This document shows, piece after piece, positions 12,181 to 23,329 of a stretch of 64,000 bases of DNA (position 1 is the stretch's first letter; each line of letters begins with the position of its first letter). Below the pieces are notes generated by a model, which saw nothing but the letters and a program-made list of their open reading frames with translations, was not told the DNA's origin and did not search any database. The position numbers were made by a program, and so were the translations under genes. Origin of the DNA: Aldrovandia affinis (Eukaryota > Chordata > Actinopteri > Notacanthiformes > Halosauridae); NCBI GenBank assembly GCA_029706075.1, contig JAINUG010000168.1, positions 1,798,001-1,862,000 on the forward strand. The letters run 5' to 3'.

Positions 12181-13820
12181 CAGTCCCGGCCAAAAGTTTT
12201 GTCGCATGAGTGGACAAAAGTGACAATTGCTAATTACCCAACTCTTAATTAGCTAATAAAGTTAGGAAACAACACAAATTAATCATAAGTGTCTAAAGTT
12301 TATTTAGATACCATCAAAACAAAAATTTCATAGATGCTTATAAGGTTTATTGCTTGATAATGATGAACAATCCAGTTTCTACCTGGACAAAAGTCTTGTC
12401 GCAAATCAAATTATAATCAAGAAATTGTATCTTTCTCAAAAAGTAAATAAAATAACAAATGAAAAATCAGTCTAGTATTTCATCATGGACTATAAGTTAA
12501 GAAATTAATATCTTGTATGGGTTCCTTTGGCCTGCAGAACAGTTGCCATCCGGTTTGGCAGAGAGTCGTAGAGCTTGTTGATGAAGTCGTCGGGGATGGC
12601 ATGGAAGGCCATCCCAAAGCTCCTCCAAGTTCTTCGGCTTGATCCTCCAAGCTTCCTCCTTTATTCTTCCACAGATATGCTCAATAATATTCATATCTGG
12701 AGACTGTGCTGGCCATCCCTGAAGGACATTGATCTTCTTCCCCTGAGAAACTTCATAGTGGAACCTGAGGTATGGCAAGGAGCTCCATCCTGTTGAAAAA
12801 ATCTGACCCCTTTTGTAGTTGGGAATGTACTGGGAGGCAAGAATCTGTTGATATTTGGCACTGTCAATGTTACCATCCACCTTACAGATCTCCCTGGCAC
12901 CTCCGTATTGGGCGTAACCCCAAACCATAATCTTTCCACCTCCAAATTTGACTGTCTTCTGGGTGAACCGTGGGTCCAGACGGGCCCCAGAGGGTCGTCG
13001 ACAATATTGGCGGTGCTTGGGATGGAGCTCAACTGACGATTCATCTGAAAAATCTATTTTCGCCACTTTTCTGCTGTCCACCCTTCCGTCAGGCTATGGG
13101 CCTTGGTGTACGCAACACGATTTCTTAGCTGTCTCTTGTTTAGTGCTGGTTTCTGGGCAGCAATACGACCGTGGAGACCATTGCGAGCAAGAAACCGACG
13201 TACAGTTCTTGACGAAACAGGCATTGCTGGCGTCCACTCCTCCTGGAGCTGTGAGGCGGTTGACATGGGGCTGGCTTTTGACAGTCGGACAAGCAAGCTG
13301 TCGTCAGATATGAATATTATTGAGCATATCTGGGGAAGAATGAAGGAGGAAGCTTGGAGGACCAAGCCGAAGAACTTGGAGGAGCAAGGTGGCCTTCCAT
13401 GCCATCCCCGACGACTTCATCAACAAGCTCTACGACTCTCTGCCAAACCGGATGGCAACTGTTCTGCAGGCCAAAGGAACCCATACAAGATATTCATTTC
13501 TTAACATATAGTCCATGATGAAATACTAGACTGATTTTTCATTTGTTATTTTATTTACCTTTTGAGAAAGATAAAATTTCTTGATTATAATTTGATTTGC
13601 GACAAGACTTTTGTCCAGGTAGAAACTGGCTAGTTCATCATTATCAAGCAATAAACCTTATAAGCATCTATGACATTTTTGTTTTGATGGTATCTAAATA
13701 AACTTTAGACACTTATGATTAATTTGTGTTGTTTCCTAACTTTATTAACTAATTAAGAGTTGGGTAATTAGCAATTGTCACCTTTGTCCACTCATGCGAC
13801 AAAACTTTTGGCCAGGACTG
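12181..13820 (-). mobile_element. Fold-back Tc1-like element nested in ERV copy B
   Basis: It is flanked by TA (12,179-12,180 and 13,821-13,822) and starts CAGTCCCGGCCAAAAG, ending with the inverse. Inverted arms of about 520 bp (about 12,181-12,708 and 13,303-13,820), roughly 97% alike over the part I compared, both include the 3' end of the transposase, so both ends derive from the same side of the parental element. The original 5' end of the transposase gene is missing. Confidence 0.9.
12497..13302 (-). pseudogene. Tc1-like transposase, N-terminus missing, frameshifted
   Basis: From 13,302 downward the frame holds the second HTH (SSRTVRRFLARNGLHGR), then after a frame change the catalytic domain: IDFSDESSVE (first Asp), GGGKIMVWG, a degraded second-Asp region near 12,770-12,790 and SPDMNIIEHI (Glu). 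Indels break the frame at least twice. An inverted copy of its 3' end lies at 13,310-13,500 on the plus strand. Confidence 0.8.
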
Positions 13821-14295
13821 TATAGTTGACCGAAATTTACTGGAATTCTAGTAAACTTGAGTGAAGAGCAGAAATGATTATTTGAACAAATCAGGCAGCC
13901 GCATATTTCATTATCGAAAATGACCGAATGTGAATGGGAAGATGTGGGTTCTTGGGTTAGAGAAATGCCGCCTGGTAGGGAGTGCAGACAGAAATCCAAG
14001 GTTGTAAAAATACCATTCTTTGCCTGTACAACGCTGTGTGCATACACAACTGAAATTTGAACCGTACAGAGCGCTGCTAGCTCTTTCCGATGACCATCCT
14101 AGTTTACATCAGAGAAATAATTAGGTATTGTATGATGTTCTGCAAACACTCTGGGCTCAAAATAAAAAAAGAAAAGAAAAGTAAAAAAATGACACAGCGA
14201 AGAATCTAAAAATGAATGATCCATCTGATCTGCACTGTACTATGTACATTTTACATTTGACATTTTAGGCATTTGGCAGTATCTGTGATTTTTAT

Positions 14296-14853
14296 TTTTA
14301 ACTCCTCCTGTATGTAGACGACATATTGAATTGCTCTCCTTCTCGGGAAAAGGCATGTTTGGACATTCCGGCCTCACAAGGCCACAAGATAAGCAAGGGG
14401 ACACTGCAGTGGTCTCTGCCAGAAGTAAAATATCTGGCAGAGCCTTTCAGGATAGGAAAACAGGCCCCAAAGCCTAAAATAAAATAAAAAACATGATGGT
14501 TTTTTTTAGGAATGATACATTTCTGCCGAACCTGGATGTGTAATTATGCACAATTGATGCAGCCACTGTTAGATTGTATTTACAGCGAACCAATGGAGGC
14601 TCAAGATCCAATCAAATGGACTCCTGAAGTCAACGAAGCATTTGAGCAGGTAAAACAGGTTTGGAGGTAAGCAAAGACCAATTGCTTATTACTCCACAGA
14701 ACTGGATCCTGTAGCACGAGGACTGTCATGCTGTATACAAGCTGTAGAAGCAGCAGCATTAGCAGTAAAAGCCTCACAAACCATAGTGTTATACCAACCA
14801 TTGACACTGATGGTACCACATGTAGTTTCTGTATTACTACTGCAAACAAAACA
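14296..14853 (+). pseudogene. Retroviral pol remnant: RT palm (YVDD) and connection
   Basis: TATGTAGACGAC at 14,311-14,322 encodes the YVDD catalytic box in LLYVDDILNCS, followed by the thumb-like KGTLQW and EVKYLAEP segment. A second piece from about 14,520 shows the connection region (IAYYSTELDPVARGL). The fingers and protease upstream are not recognisable. The frame breaks at about 14,470 and 14,660. Confidence 0.8.
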
Positions 14854-17056
14854 TTAGGCAGGGGATTAGGCACCCCGAACCTAGTGTTTAACCCCCTGAG
14901 GTCGACGGGAGCGGCGCCGCTCCCAGCAGCAATAAAAGTATATTACTATTTCTAACTTCGCGATATTTTATCATACACACGCGACAAAAACATTGACAGA
15001 AACCTTAGAATCGCGACTTTCCGATTTGAGCACTGGCAAATCAAATGGGATTTTTAAATTAGGTTAATTAGACCAAAAGTAAACCTTGTTTTTTACTCTG
15101 TTTTTTACCTTTTAGTACCATCCCCTTCTATTGACATGGTAACTAGGTGCGAGTTTCGGGAGGTGTGGGGAGGGCGTGGGGCCATGTGTGAAAACGCCGG
15201 CGTAAACAAACACAAACTGTCCGACAATTTGAAGCAAGATTTTATACAGACATACAATTTTATTCAAGATGGAAAGATTTTCTGCGCTGCAGTGTTTGAG
15301 AGCATCGATGGAAAGCGATTTAAGACAATAACTGACGAAGAGTAAGTAACTATATTTGATCTGCCATGTTATCAAATACTCGTATATATATTCAATATAT
15401 GAATTCCGTGTGTTAAATTGCAGCGTAAACAATGTCCCGACATTATATCGGATCTTGTCTGTGTTTACGGTTGCGAGCTGCCAGCAACAGACGGTGTATG
15501 CTGATATTTATTTTATTTACCATATTTTCAAATACTCGTGAAAAATATGAATTCAGCGTCTTGTGACGCTATACGAAAAAATCAGAATCATTGCGGACTG
15601 CTGCGAATAATTAACGGAGGATATTTAACCAGCTGGCATTCTGTTTCGGCGCTTGGACATTATCTAGCTTAGCTTGATAATACCTATTGTGATTAATGTT
15701 TCTTGCCTCTCGAGAACTTGTTTGTGTGCTTATTGTGGTTTAGATTCCCAGCGTTTAGTTTATTCGAGATTTTTGATACGTTTTTGTTTGTTCCTGATCG
15801 TTGGTTATTTTGTTTTGTCTTGTTTATGTCTTTCCGTGTCTTCGTAGACACGGACTTTGCTTTTAGTTTTCCTACAGACGTAAAGATGAATATCTTAAAC
15901 TTTTGATCATGTGCCTGTGCCCAATGCCAAACAGACTTTGGATGTTGTCAAACTGGCTTCTGTTAGTCGCAAGAAATGCGTAGGCTACTCTGCAAGATGT
16001 CTTTGTCTGATGGCCTTTGACCATGATCTTTCAGGTGTGGATCATGAATATTCAGTAAATTAGCATATAGCCCTCCCACAGCCTGAAATAAATGTGACCA
16101 GTTCTGATAAAAACAGGTTTTTAGCTATTTAGATCTCATATGTGCTAAAACATTTTCACACCCTTACATAACCAAGACCTTGATGAACAAACGCACATTG
16201 GCAAAACAATTCGTCACTATAGTTTAGTGTGTGCTTTCACAACTTTTGTGACAGCAGAAAAAATAACTATTTTTAACTTCTGTGTTTGTAGATCTATTTA
16301 CAAGCTGCATATGATACTGACCAAACTATTGATGGCATACAAATGTAGCTGTGATTGTCCTTCAAATAAAAATATTAAACACTTTGGAGTAAGTGCGTGT
16401 TAAATTGATGAAATTGAGATAAATATCAGACCATGCCAAAATCAAAAAACATCTAAAAGCTTAGCACGGACCTCAGAGGGTTAACAGGCGGCGGCGGAAT
16501 TGCAAAGTTCCGAGGGCATGTTAAAGACGTTGTATAGTGCCGGGGAGAAGACTGAAGGCCCCAGTGTCTGATGAAGTATGAATGAACATACTGCCGTGGT
16601 ACCGTCTAGTCGACGTGGCTGTCGCATGTAAGTATGCAGGCAGTACGTGGTACGTGGATGACAGTCCACACCTAGCAGAGGGGCGTTAGAGACGACCTCT
16701 GTGAACAGGCAAGGCTGGTGAAAACGGTCAAAGTTTCTATACCCATAGTGAAGTGGGATAGGGATCAGACCGTCGGTTCCTAACTGGGTGGTTAACAGCC
16801 ACTACGGGGTCCTGATAAGATGCAGGACTAGGGATCGCTATCGACTGGGTCACCGGCCGGTCGGATCGCAGATGGCATTAAGACCATGAGAAATGGCCGC
16901 CGCGTCCGGCCACTATAAACTGAAACCGAATGCGTTAGTAAGTGAGTAGTGCTTTCACTCCGAGGAGTCGGGGGGGAGGAACTCAGCGGAAAGGGATCCA
17001 GCCTGGAGCTGCGCCCTAGAGAGAGGGAGGCTCGAAGGATCAAAGTGACATTCTTG
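14854..17056. mobile_element. Foreign insertion in pol, itself interrupted by a piggyBac-like element
   Basis: Recognisable pol homology stops near 14,853 and resumes near 17,057. The sequence between them (apart from the piggyBac-like part) is GC-richer, has no coding match, and includes GTGGTACGTGGATGACAG and a purine-rich stretch at 16,960-17,040. ACAT occurs at both edges (before about 14,855 and about 17,056) and may be a target duplication. The type is unknown. Confidence 0.45.
14892..16480. mobile_element. piggyBac-like non-autonomous element with perfect TTAA borders
   Basis: TTAA at 14,888-14,891 and 16,481-16,484 flanks inverted ends CCCCCTGAGGTC and GACCTCAGAGGG, the piggyBac signature. 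A perfect 18-bp palindrome at 14,907-14,924 (GGGAGCGGC and its complement) lies just inside the left end. A start-like MERFSALQ at 15,269 resembles the N-terminus of vertebrate piggyBac transposases but stops after some 20 codons. The rest is non-coding. Confidence 0.85.
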
Positions 17057-18150
17057 TCACCAGCAAGACAGCTGAGCTGTATGGCGACTCTACTAACAGC
17101 TCCTAATCTAACAATTGTAAGATGCACCACACTTAATCCGGCTACCTTGCTGGAGGATGGAGATCCTCACTATTGTGTAGCTGAAACATCTAGGTCTGTG
17201 GCAGCACGCCCCGGGTTAATGGACACACCCATTCATGGCGCAGAAGTAACATTCTATGTGGATGGATCCTGAAAAAAGAATGACTTCAACAGGTAAACCA
17301 ATAACACATGCACCATTGATACTGGAACTGATTGTGGCATTACAGAAACCCAAAACACTGACGAGATGTAAATGTGCAGCACATACGAAAGGAACAGATG
17401 AGGTGTCCCTGGGGAATGCATTCGCAGGGGTACCAGAGAAAAGGATGTGGGGCAACCAAAAATGTACTGAGAACGAAACTGGCCTGTGGGTGGGCCCAGA
17501 AAAGAAACCTGTATTACCGAGATCTTTGTTTACCATAGCTGCAGAGTTGAGTCATGGTATATGTCATGTCTCAAGAGGAGGGAGGGTAGATATGATAAAC
17601 AAACGTTATACAACGTTTGGATTTACAAACTACAATTTTTTTTTTTTTTAAAGGTGCTTAATATGTTTTGACTATTTGAATCTTGGATGATGGATTTCAT
17701 CCACCTCACACCAAGTGAGGGGAAAAAGAGCTGCTTAGTAATGATTGACCCATTCTCAGGTTGGGTAGAAGCATACCCTACCTCAAAAATTGATGCAAAC
17801 TGTGGCAAAAATAATTTGTAGAGAAATAATACCGAGATGGGAAAAGCCTATCACCTACCGCAATTTGGAGATAGAATATCAGAGGATAATCCCACATTGG
17901 CAGAGTATATGAAGAAAATGTTATCTAATAAACAAGAAATGTGTAAACTCTTACAGCTGGAATACCAAAATAAAAGCTGCAGGTCGGGGCCTGGGTACTG
18001 ATTAAAGATCCAAGGCACAAGGCGTGGCATCAACCAAAGTGGAAAGGGCCGTATCAGGTGCTACTAACAACTCCAACAGCAGTAAAGATTGCCGAGCGAT
18101 CCACCTGGGTGCATCTGTCCCACTGTAAAAAGGTAACAAAGGGTGAGTAG
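17057..18150 (+). pseudogene. Retroviral pol remnant: RNase H and integrase
   Basis: RNase H is marked by YVDGS (about 17,255) followed by a stop, then KCAAHTKGTDEVSLGNA. Integrase follows, with a zinc-binding-like segment (ELSHGICHVSRGG), the core start MIDPFSGWVEAYP (first catalytic Asp), an internal deletion that removes most of the core, and a C-terminal GPY/F domain (WKGPYQVLL) at about 18,040. Frames change several times. Integrase inserts viral DNA; this copy could not. Confidence 0.8.
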
Positions 18151-18229
18151 GTACCTAAAAGAGTTGTGCTCAGAAGGGAGAAGTCCGGCTACAAAGGGAG
18201 GTGTGAAATATAGAACACACCTGTCTCAA

Positions 18230-19713
18230 AACCGGTGAAGCAAACAACCCTCTTACTGGGATTTAGACACAGCTATGGCGAACCTCCAGTGGCGGGCAGT
18301 GGGGTCTTTGACCATATTGATGATAATCACGGTATAAGAGGGAAGAGATTTGTAAAAGCACAGCACAGAGCGTAAACAAGACCAACTGTTACGTATGCAC
18401 ACATCTACACTCTAGCGTTTGGGTAAACTAAGCAGTGTGAGCAGATTAGTGGTAGGAATGGACGAGCAGTGTTGGGCCTGTTCTCATCTTCCCCTTATGT
18501 TATGTTATATTATGTTATCTACCGGCATCATCCGTAGCACCAAGGGTGACTGTGGACCAATCCCAGGGAATTGGAATAAATGTGTCCTGGACTGTAACAT
18601 GTGCCATAGGGCTCTCAACTCATACAGGAACACTTAAATACTTTGACCCAACCCACAAAATCACAACCAAAGTGAACTGCTACGAATATACTGACGGGAA
18701 TAAATTGCACTGATTGACAAGGTTTATTACAAACCTCACGACAACATTTGATTACGCCCATTATGATAGTACTATATACCCTGCATAAGACCTTTATAAA
18801 ATGTGTACGAGGGAAGGGAACAGTTCCGGTGGGGGAGACATCCCAATGCGATGGGACAGTGTACTCCTACTGTAAGAATAGAATCACCGGAACGCCCTTA
18901 AAGGAGACAAGGTGTTCCACGTTAGCACCTACAGAAACGGCACTAGGGCAGTGGATGGGTGGTACTGGCTTTGCGGACACAATGTGTACATAGCTCTGCC
19001 TAAGAAGTGGCATGGAACTTGTGCATATGTAATGCTAACTGACAATACATGGGTAATAAGCGCTGAAACACAGGGTCGTGCAAAAAGATCCTTAGAGGAT
19101 AAGCATGATGCAATATGGGGAAGTAATGTTCCAGAAGATCACAAACTTTGGAGTGCAGGGAACAAAGCGGTTCTTAGTATTTTTCCCCAAATGGGGGTGG
19201 GCAAAGTAATGTTAAGGGTAGAGACAATAAACTACCGCCTGAGTGCATTGATCAATTTTACACTGAATGCAACCGAGAAGTATAAAAAACGAGTTAACTG
19301 CACTTAGATTAATGACAATTCAAAATCGTATGGTCCTGGACCTCATGACTGTCTCCAAGGGAGGAATATGCCACATAATTGGAACTGCGTGTTGTACCTA
19401 CATACCTGATAACGATGCGGATGGTAAAACCATAGATCAAGCTATGGAAGGTCTTAAGAAATTAGCCCTGGCCCAACAAAAAGACCTGATGACTGGTGGT
19501 CCTGGATAATGGGTGGGGCGGGAAACAGTCCCTCACCTCATTGGCAGTGGCGATTCTGGGAGTCTTGTTGTTACTAATGTTTTGCAGTTGTTGCGGTGTC
19601 CCAATGATCCAGCGGATGATCACCCAAATGATGCAAAGTACCCCGGCGTATCAGGCTTTGGCCCTGGAGGAGCTGACTCTGGGAATGAAGAGATAATTGA
19701 TCCTCCAGACTAA
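18230..19713 (+). pseudogene. Retroviral env remnant (surface and transmembrane subunits)
   Basis: A furin-like RAKR site at 19,077-19,088 separates SU from TM. TM keeps the CX6CC cysteine motif (19,369-19,395) and a hydrophobic span (LAVAILGVLLLLMF) near 19,530-19,580 followed by cysteines. The coding is spread over three frames (18,912-19,307; 19,267-19,509; 19,496-19,696) and the SU part is mostly unreadable. In the family Env mediates entry. This copy is broken and gives no open protein. Confidence 0.8.
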
Positions 19714-19909
19714 GACGATACTGCCATGGCCTTGCAAAACTTGTTTAAAGATGTTTAAGATTCTGCATTGAAATAAACTTGCTATGCTCTTTCTAAATGT
19801 GAAATGGTGGCAGCGGTGGTCTCCAGGCTAAACACTATACTATAGAATGGCTGGGGATAGATTTTAGAAGAGATTCTAAATGTTTTATGACTATATGGGA
19901 TAAAATCAT

Positions 19910-19921
19910 AAAAAGGAGGGA
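19910..19921 (+). other. Polypurine tract of ERV copy B
   Basis: AAAAAGGAGGGA directly before the 3' LTR, the expected plus-strand primer site. Confidence 0.85.
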
Positions 19922-19922
19922 T

Positions 19923-20329
19923 TGATAGAGAAATTCTGTTTCTGAACTTGAGTCTCTCAAAAAGTCTCACGCTTGCACATTGTGTGAAGCTGTGCCAAAA
20001 GAGATAGGCGGCAAGCTGTGAGCTAGTTAGCTGGCACAGTCTCAGGGTCAGAGCGGCCCTGCAGAAAAAGATTACCGAGGTTGTCTCAGAGAGGAAAGAA
20101 AACAACCGTCTCTTGATGGGCGAGGCTATAGCATTTGTCTAAATTATTGTGTATAAGAAGTGTTCTCTCCGGAAATGATTTGTTCATTTGCCTGGCAGGG
20201 AGGCGGTGAACCCCGAATGCATTTGGTTGAATAAACTCTGTTGAAAATTGGTTGTATGTTCTGTTTTCTCATTTGGTGCAAGTGTTCTCTATTCACTTTG
20301 AAGGTCTTCTGAATTTCGTGAACCTAACA
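19923..20329 (+). repeat. 3' LTR of ERV copy B (407 bp)
   Basis: Same length as the 5' LTR with three transitions between them. Followed by the second AGCT duplicate. Confidence 0.95.
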
Positions 20330-20333
20330 AGCT

Positions 20334-21034
20334 AAATATATGCAACATTGTATCTGCATTTTTTGTTTTAGTCATCATCATTAACATGTTATGGAATTAA
20401 AATGGACAGATTAAAAATTAATCATAATAAAAAGCAATGGGAAACTGAAAGGCAAGTTCTTTTACTGTTTTAATGGCTCATCATGAGCATAACTCAAACA
20501 CAATGTAATAACTTTTGAAACTTTTTTGGCACTGGAATAACAGTGACTTGTGAGGGATATGGCTTAGAAAAGTGCCAGTGTTGGCGGGCTGTGTAGCGGC
20601 TAATGCTCAGCAGTGCATAACGTAATTGACGTATAGTAGGGTACAATTGGCTACCAAATAGGGAGAAAACTGGGAAAAAGAAAAAGAATAAAAGATAAAA
20701 TAAAATAAAATAAAAATAAAATGTCATTGTTTCAACAACAAAGAAAGCAGTATAAAATTAGCAGAGCAGTTATTGCGATGCCTCAAACCGTAGGCTAAGG
20801 TCAGGTAACAGCAAATTACTGCAGAACTGTGTTCCTTAAGCTGAAGGTTAGCTAACGTTGACTTAAGTGCTTTTTAAGATTCGAAGTCGAGTCCTTTGAT
20901 GCCGACAGCATCTTTATTCCTGGAAGACACAAGGTACACTGGACCGACAGATTTTACTGCTAACAGCAATTATTGAGCACAACAACAAAACTCATAAGAG
21001 GTACTTCCATGTTGAGAAACATATCAGTGGAAAG
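20334..21034. other. Spacer between ERV copy B and the cadps 3' end; SINE-like tail
   Basis: No gene. At 20,640-20,700 the sequence TACAATTGGCTACCAAATAG then GGGAGAAAACTGGG resembles the 3' tail of the SINE at 36,304-36,690, so a SINE fragment probably covers about 20,560-20,720. Confidence 0.45.
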
Positions 21035-22080
21035 GTTGTGTGTTTGTACAGTTATTTTTATTTAGTAGCCACAGCTCTTGCATATTACAACTGTAGGCTT
21101 TTATAAGGCAAAAGCAAGAATGAAAACACCAGGTAATTCACACAGAAACAAAAGCTTTAGGAGAGGGCAAGAACCCCAGGGCATGCAGCTATGGCTCAGA
21201 ATGCAATGTACAGCATTGTATATACAAAACAACCATGGAACACAAATAAATGCTGTCTGACATCTTGTATTGAAATACAAAAAATCTAAAACAAAAATCT
21301 CAAACGAGGACATTTTCAGGAATGGCTTATTAGGTTAGACATCAGTTTTTTTTTCTTTTGTCTTCGAATAGATTATGTAAAAGTGCTACACAACTAAAAC
21401 ATAACAATATTGACACTCTATATTAGTTCCAGCCTAAAAAAAGTAAAAATAATCTCCAACAAGATATCACAATGTGATAAAAATCGAAAATACCAACTCA
21501 TTTAAACCAAAGTGGTTGTTTGACAACGCCTTATTGGTGAAGGGTGAGGCGAGGCCACAGAATGTCAACTTAAAAGCAGAACAAAACTCTAAAAGGTACA
21601 ATGACATCAAAGGGTTCTGAAAATGGAAACACATAATCTTAACAGCATTTAACATAAATACAGAGGGTCATTTCATTTTAAGTAGTTGGCATCCACTTAA
21701 AAATAAATGAGATAAATGAAAGGGTCCATACACTCATCTTCACAACAATGTAAAGTACGTTTAAGAAGCGCATTTAACGGGGGACACACCTAGCAGTATT
21801 TCTAATCATCTCACTCAACATTGTCAAAGGAATGGTACTCCATATTGCTTAGGGAACATGTAGAAATGAATGAAATATTTGTGCTAACTTTATAACACAG
21901 CTAAAATGTCAATCTTATTTTTTCATTTATTGTTACTATTTGTATTAGTATATAATTTTATAATGTTATTGTTATAGTTCCTTCATGGGCAATTAGAGCT
22001 GAGAGAAAAGTTCCTGGAGTGGATCACTGAATAACAGAGTTGGTACATGCATTGGTTACCAGGCTTATTCAAAAGTGGCT
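21035..22080 (-). other. cadps: Probable 3' UTR of cadps
   Basis: Follows the stop codon on the minus strand. A poly(A) signal AATAAA lies at 21,062-21,057 (minus strand), which would put the cleavage site near 21,035. No transposon was recognised inside. The true end could be further left, since another AATAAA occurs at 20,917-20,912. Confidence 0.5.
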
Positions 22081-22257
22081 CTAATCATCTTCCTCATCCT
22101 CCTCATCACTGTCCTTCATGGATATGCCTTGCATGCCGCCTTCCCTGACAGATGCAGTGGCTTCCTCCAGTGTGAGACGATTCCGCACGGTATCGTACAT
22201 TTTACTGTTCAGAGTGGAATCAAGCACGCCTTGCAAGCGGAAATCACGGTACTTTTT
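22081..22257 (-). CDS. cadps: cadps last coding exon (58 codons plus stop)
   Basis: The acceptor TTTTGTAG precedes AAAAAGTACCG. The frame reads [19 protein letters not shown] and ends in the acidic tail [12 protein letters not shown] before TAG at 22,083-22,081. This is the known C-terminus of CAPS proteins; [13 protein letters not shown] and the EEDEEDD end fit CAPS1 rather than CAPS2. CAPS1 primes dense-core vesicles for calcium-triggered release in neurons and endocrine cells, and its C-terminal region is needed for vesicle association. It joins in phase 0 to the exon ending at 30,858. Confidence 0.93.
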   Translation of the reverse strand, partial: KKYRDFRLQGVLDSTLNSKMYDTVRNRLTLEEATASVREGGMQGISMKDSDEEDEEDD

Positions 22258-23329
22258 CTACAAAAAAAGAAAACATTGAACATACAATTTAATTGGGGTG
22301 CTCACATGTTTCGTCCACAGACCCAATGACAACTTTTACTAATGGATTTTCACAGTCACAGATCCCTATTCATACACAGATTTTTGGTACAGTCCTTAAA
22401 ATCTTTTTTCTAACTTGCTACATATAAGCATTGAAATATTATTTGCACCATCATGGTGTACAATTAGTAATTACTAAATTGTCCAGAACCTGAGGATGAA
22501 ATCAGAAACATCATCAGTATTTCCCTGACAATTACAATATGCAATTCCACTTTTGAATTAACAAAAACAAAATTTTGTAGGAAATTTCATAGAATGTGAG
22601 AATGAACCTCAGCGAAAGGGCATGTGAGGACACTGTTAAAAATAAACCATTTGGGGCAAGGCCACAATCTGAAATGCAAAGTCAGTACCATCTGACTTGT
22701 CGGGGAGATGCATTGTAGTCATCCTGCGCAGGCGGACAGAGTGGGGCCAACATTGGCGGGTTTACTGCTCTGTGAGTGAGGCCAGGGCACATGGTATGAT
22801 TGGCCTCGTCACTTGGTAGCCATGTTCTTGAGCACATTATGCCTCTCCAAATATCAGCTCAACCAACATCTCGGCATAATCCTCCCCAGGCCCTAGTGAT
22901 GTTTGATATTGTCACGATTCTTAACATGAGAGGAGCATATCAATGGCAACCTTGAAAACATATCTTGTGATAGTAAGTGACCCAAAACAAAATGGGTTCT
23001 GAACCTGGCTTTTGCTGGACCTTCCCCCAAATTGTAAATTATGGGCTAAGAAGGGAGTGAACCAACCCCCCCCTCAACACTTAAAGTCTGACCTGTTGGT
23101 GACACAAGGAAGATTTTGGGTGGGAATTCTACAAGTTTCTCTGTCCTGTTTTCTCTTTGAAGATCTTGTTCCAGCTCACACCTCGGCTGCGTGTGTTTGC
23201 ATTTGGAGTGAGACAAGCTTGGTTTGGTATCATTTTCTTCCATTTCATCTTTTTTTCGATTGTTACATGTACATTTTATGTCTAGGATTTAGTGTTTGTT
23301 AAAGTAGTTGGACCTACGTCTGTAGATTG
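22258..23329. other. cadps last intron, 5' flank of LTR-like array: no gene
   Basis: No coding exon or recognisable transposon terminus. The block at about 22,690-22,930 looks like dispersed-repeat sequence, but I cannot assign it. Confidence 0.5.

Larger units (their letters stand above)
9753..20329 (+). mobile_element. Endogenous retrovirus copy B, full-length provirus (10.6 kb) with nested transposons
   Basis: The provirus runs LTR - primer site - leader - gag - pol - env - polypurine tract - LTR. Both LTRs are 407 bp and begin TG and end CA. AGCT is duplicated at 9,749-9,752 and 20,330-20,333, a 4-bp duplication as made by gamma/epsilon-type integrases. The tRNA-Pro-like primer site, the YVDD box in RT, the GPY/F motif at the integrase C-terminus and the CX6CC motif in env fit a gamma- or epsilon-like fish retrovirus. 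All three genes carry stops, frameshifts or deletions. It is interrupted by a Tc1 element (12,181-13,820) and by a foreign block (about 14,854-17,056) that itself contains a piggyBac-like element. Confidence 0.92.

Noticed and set aside
13103-13504. Plus-strand transposase-like frame (NIIEHIWGRMKEEAWR)
   Set aside because: This is the inverted 3' duplicate of the same fold-back Tc1 element, not a second gene.
23012-23302. 96-residue plus frame as a host gene
   Set aside because: No recognised domain, no splice partners, inside an intron next to LTR-like repeats.
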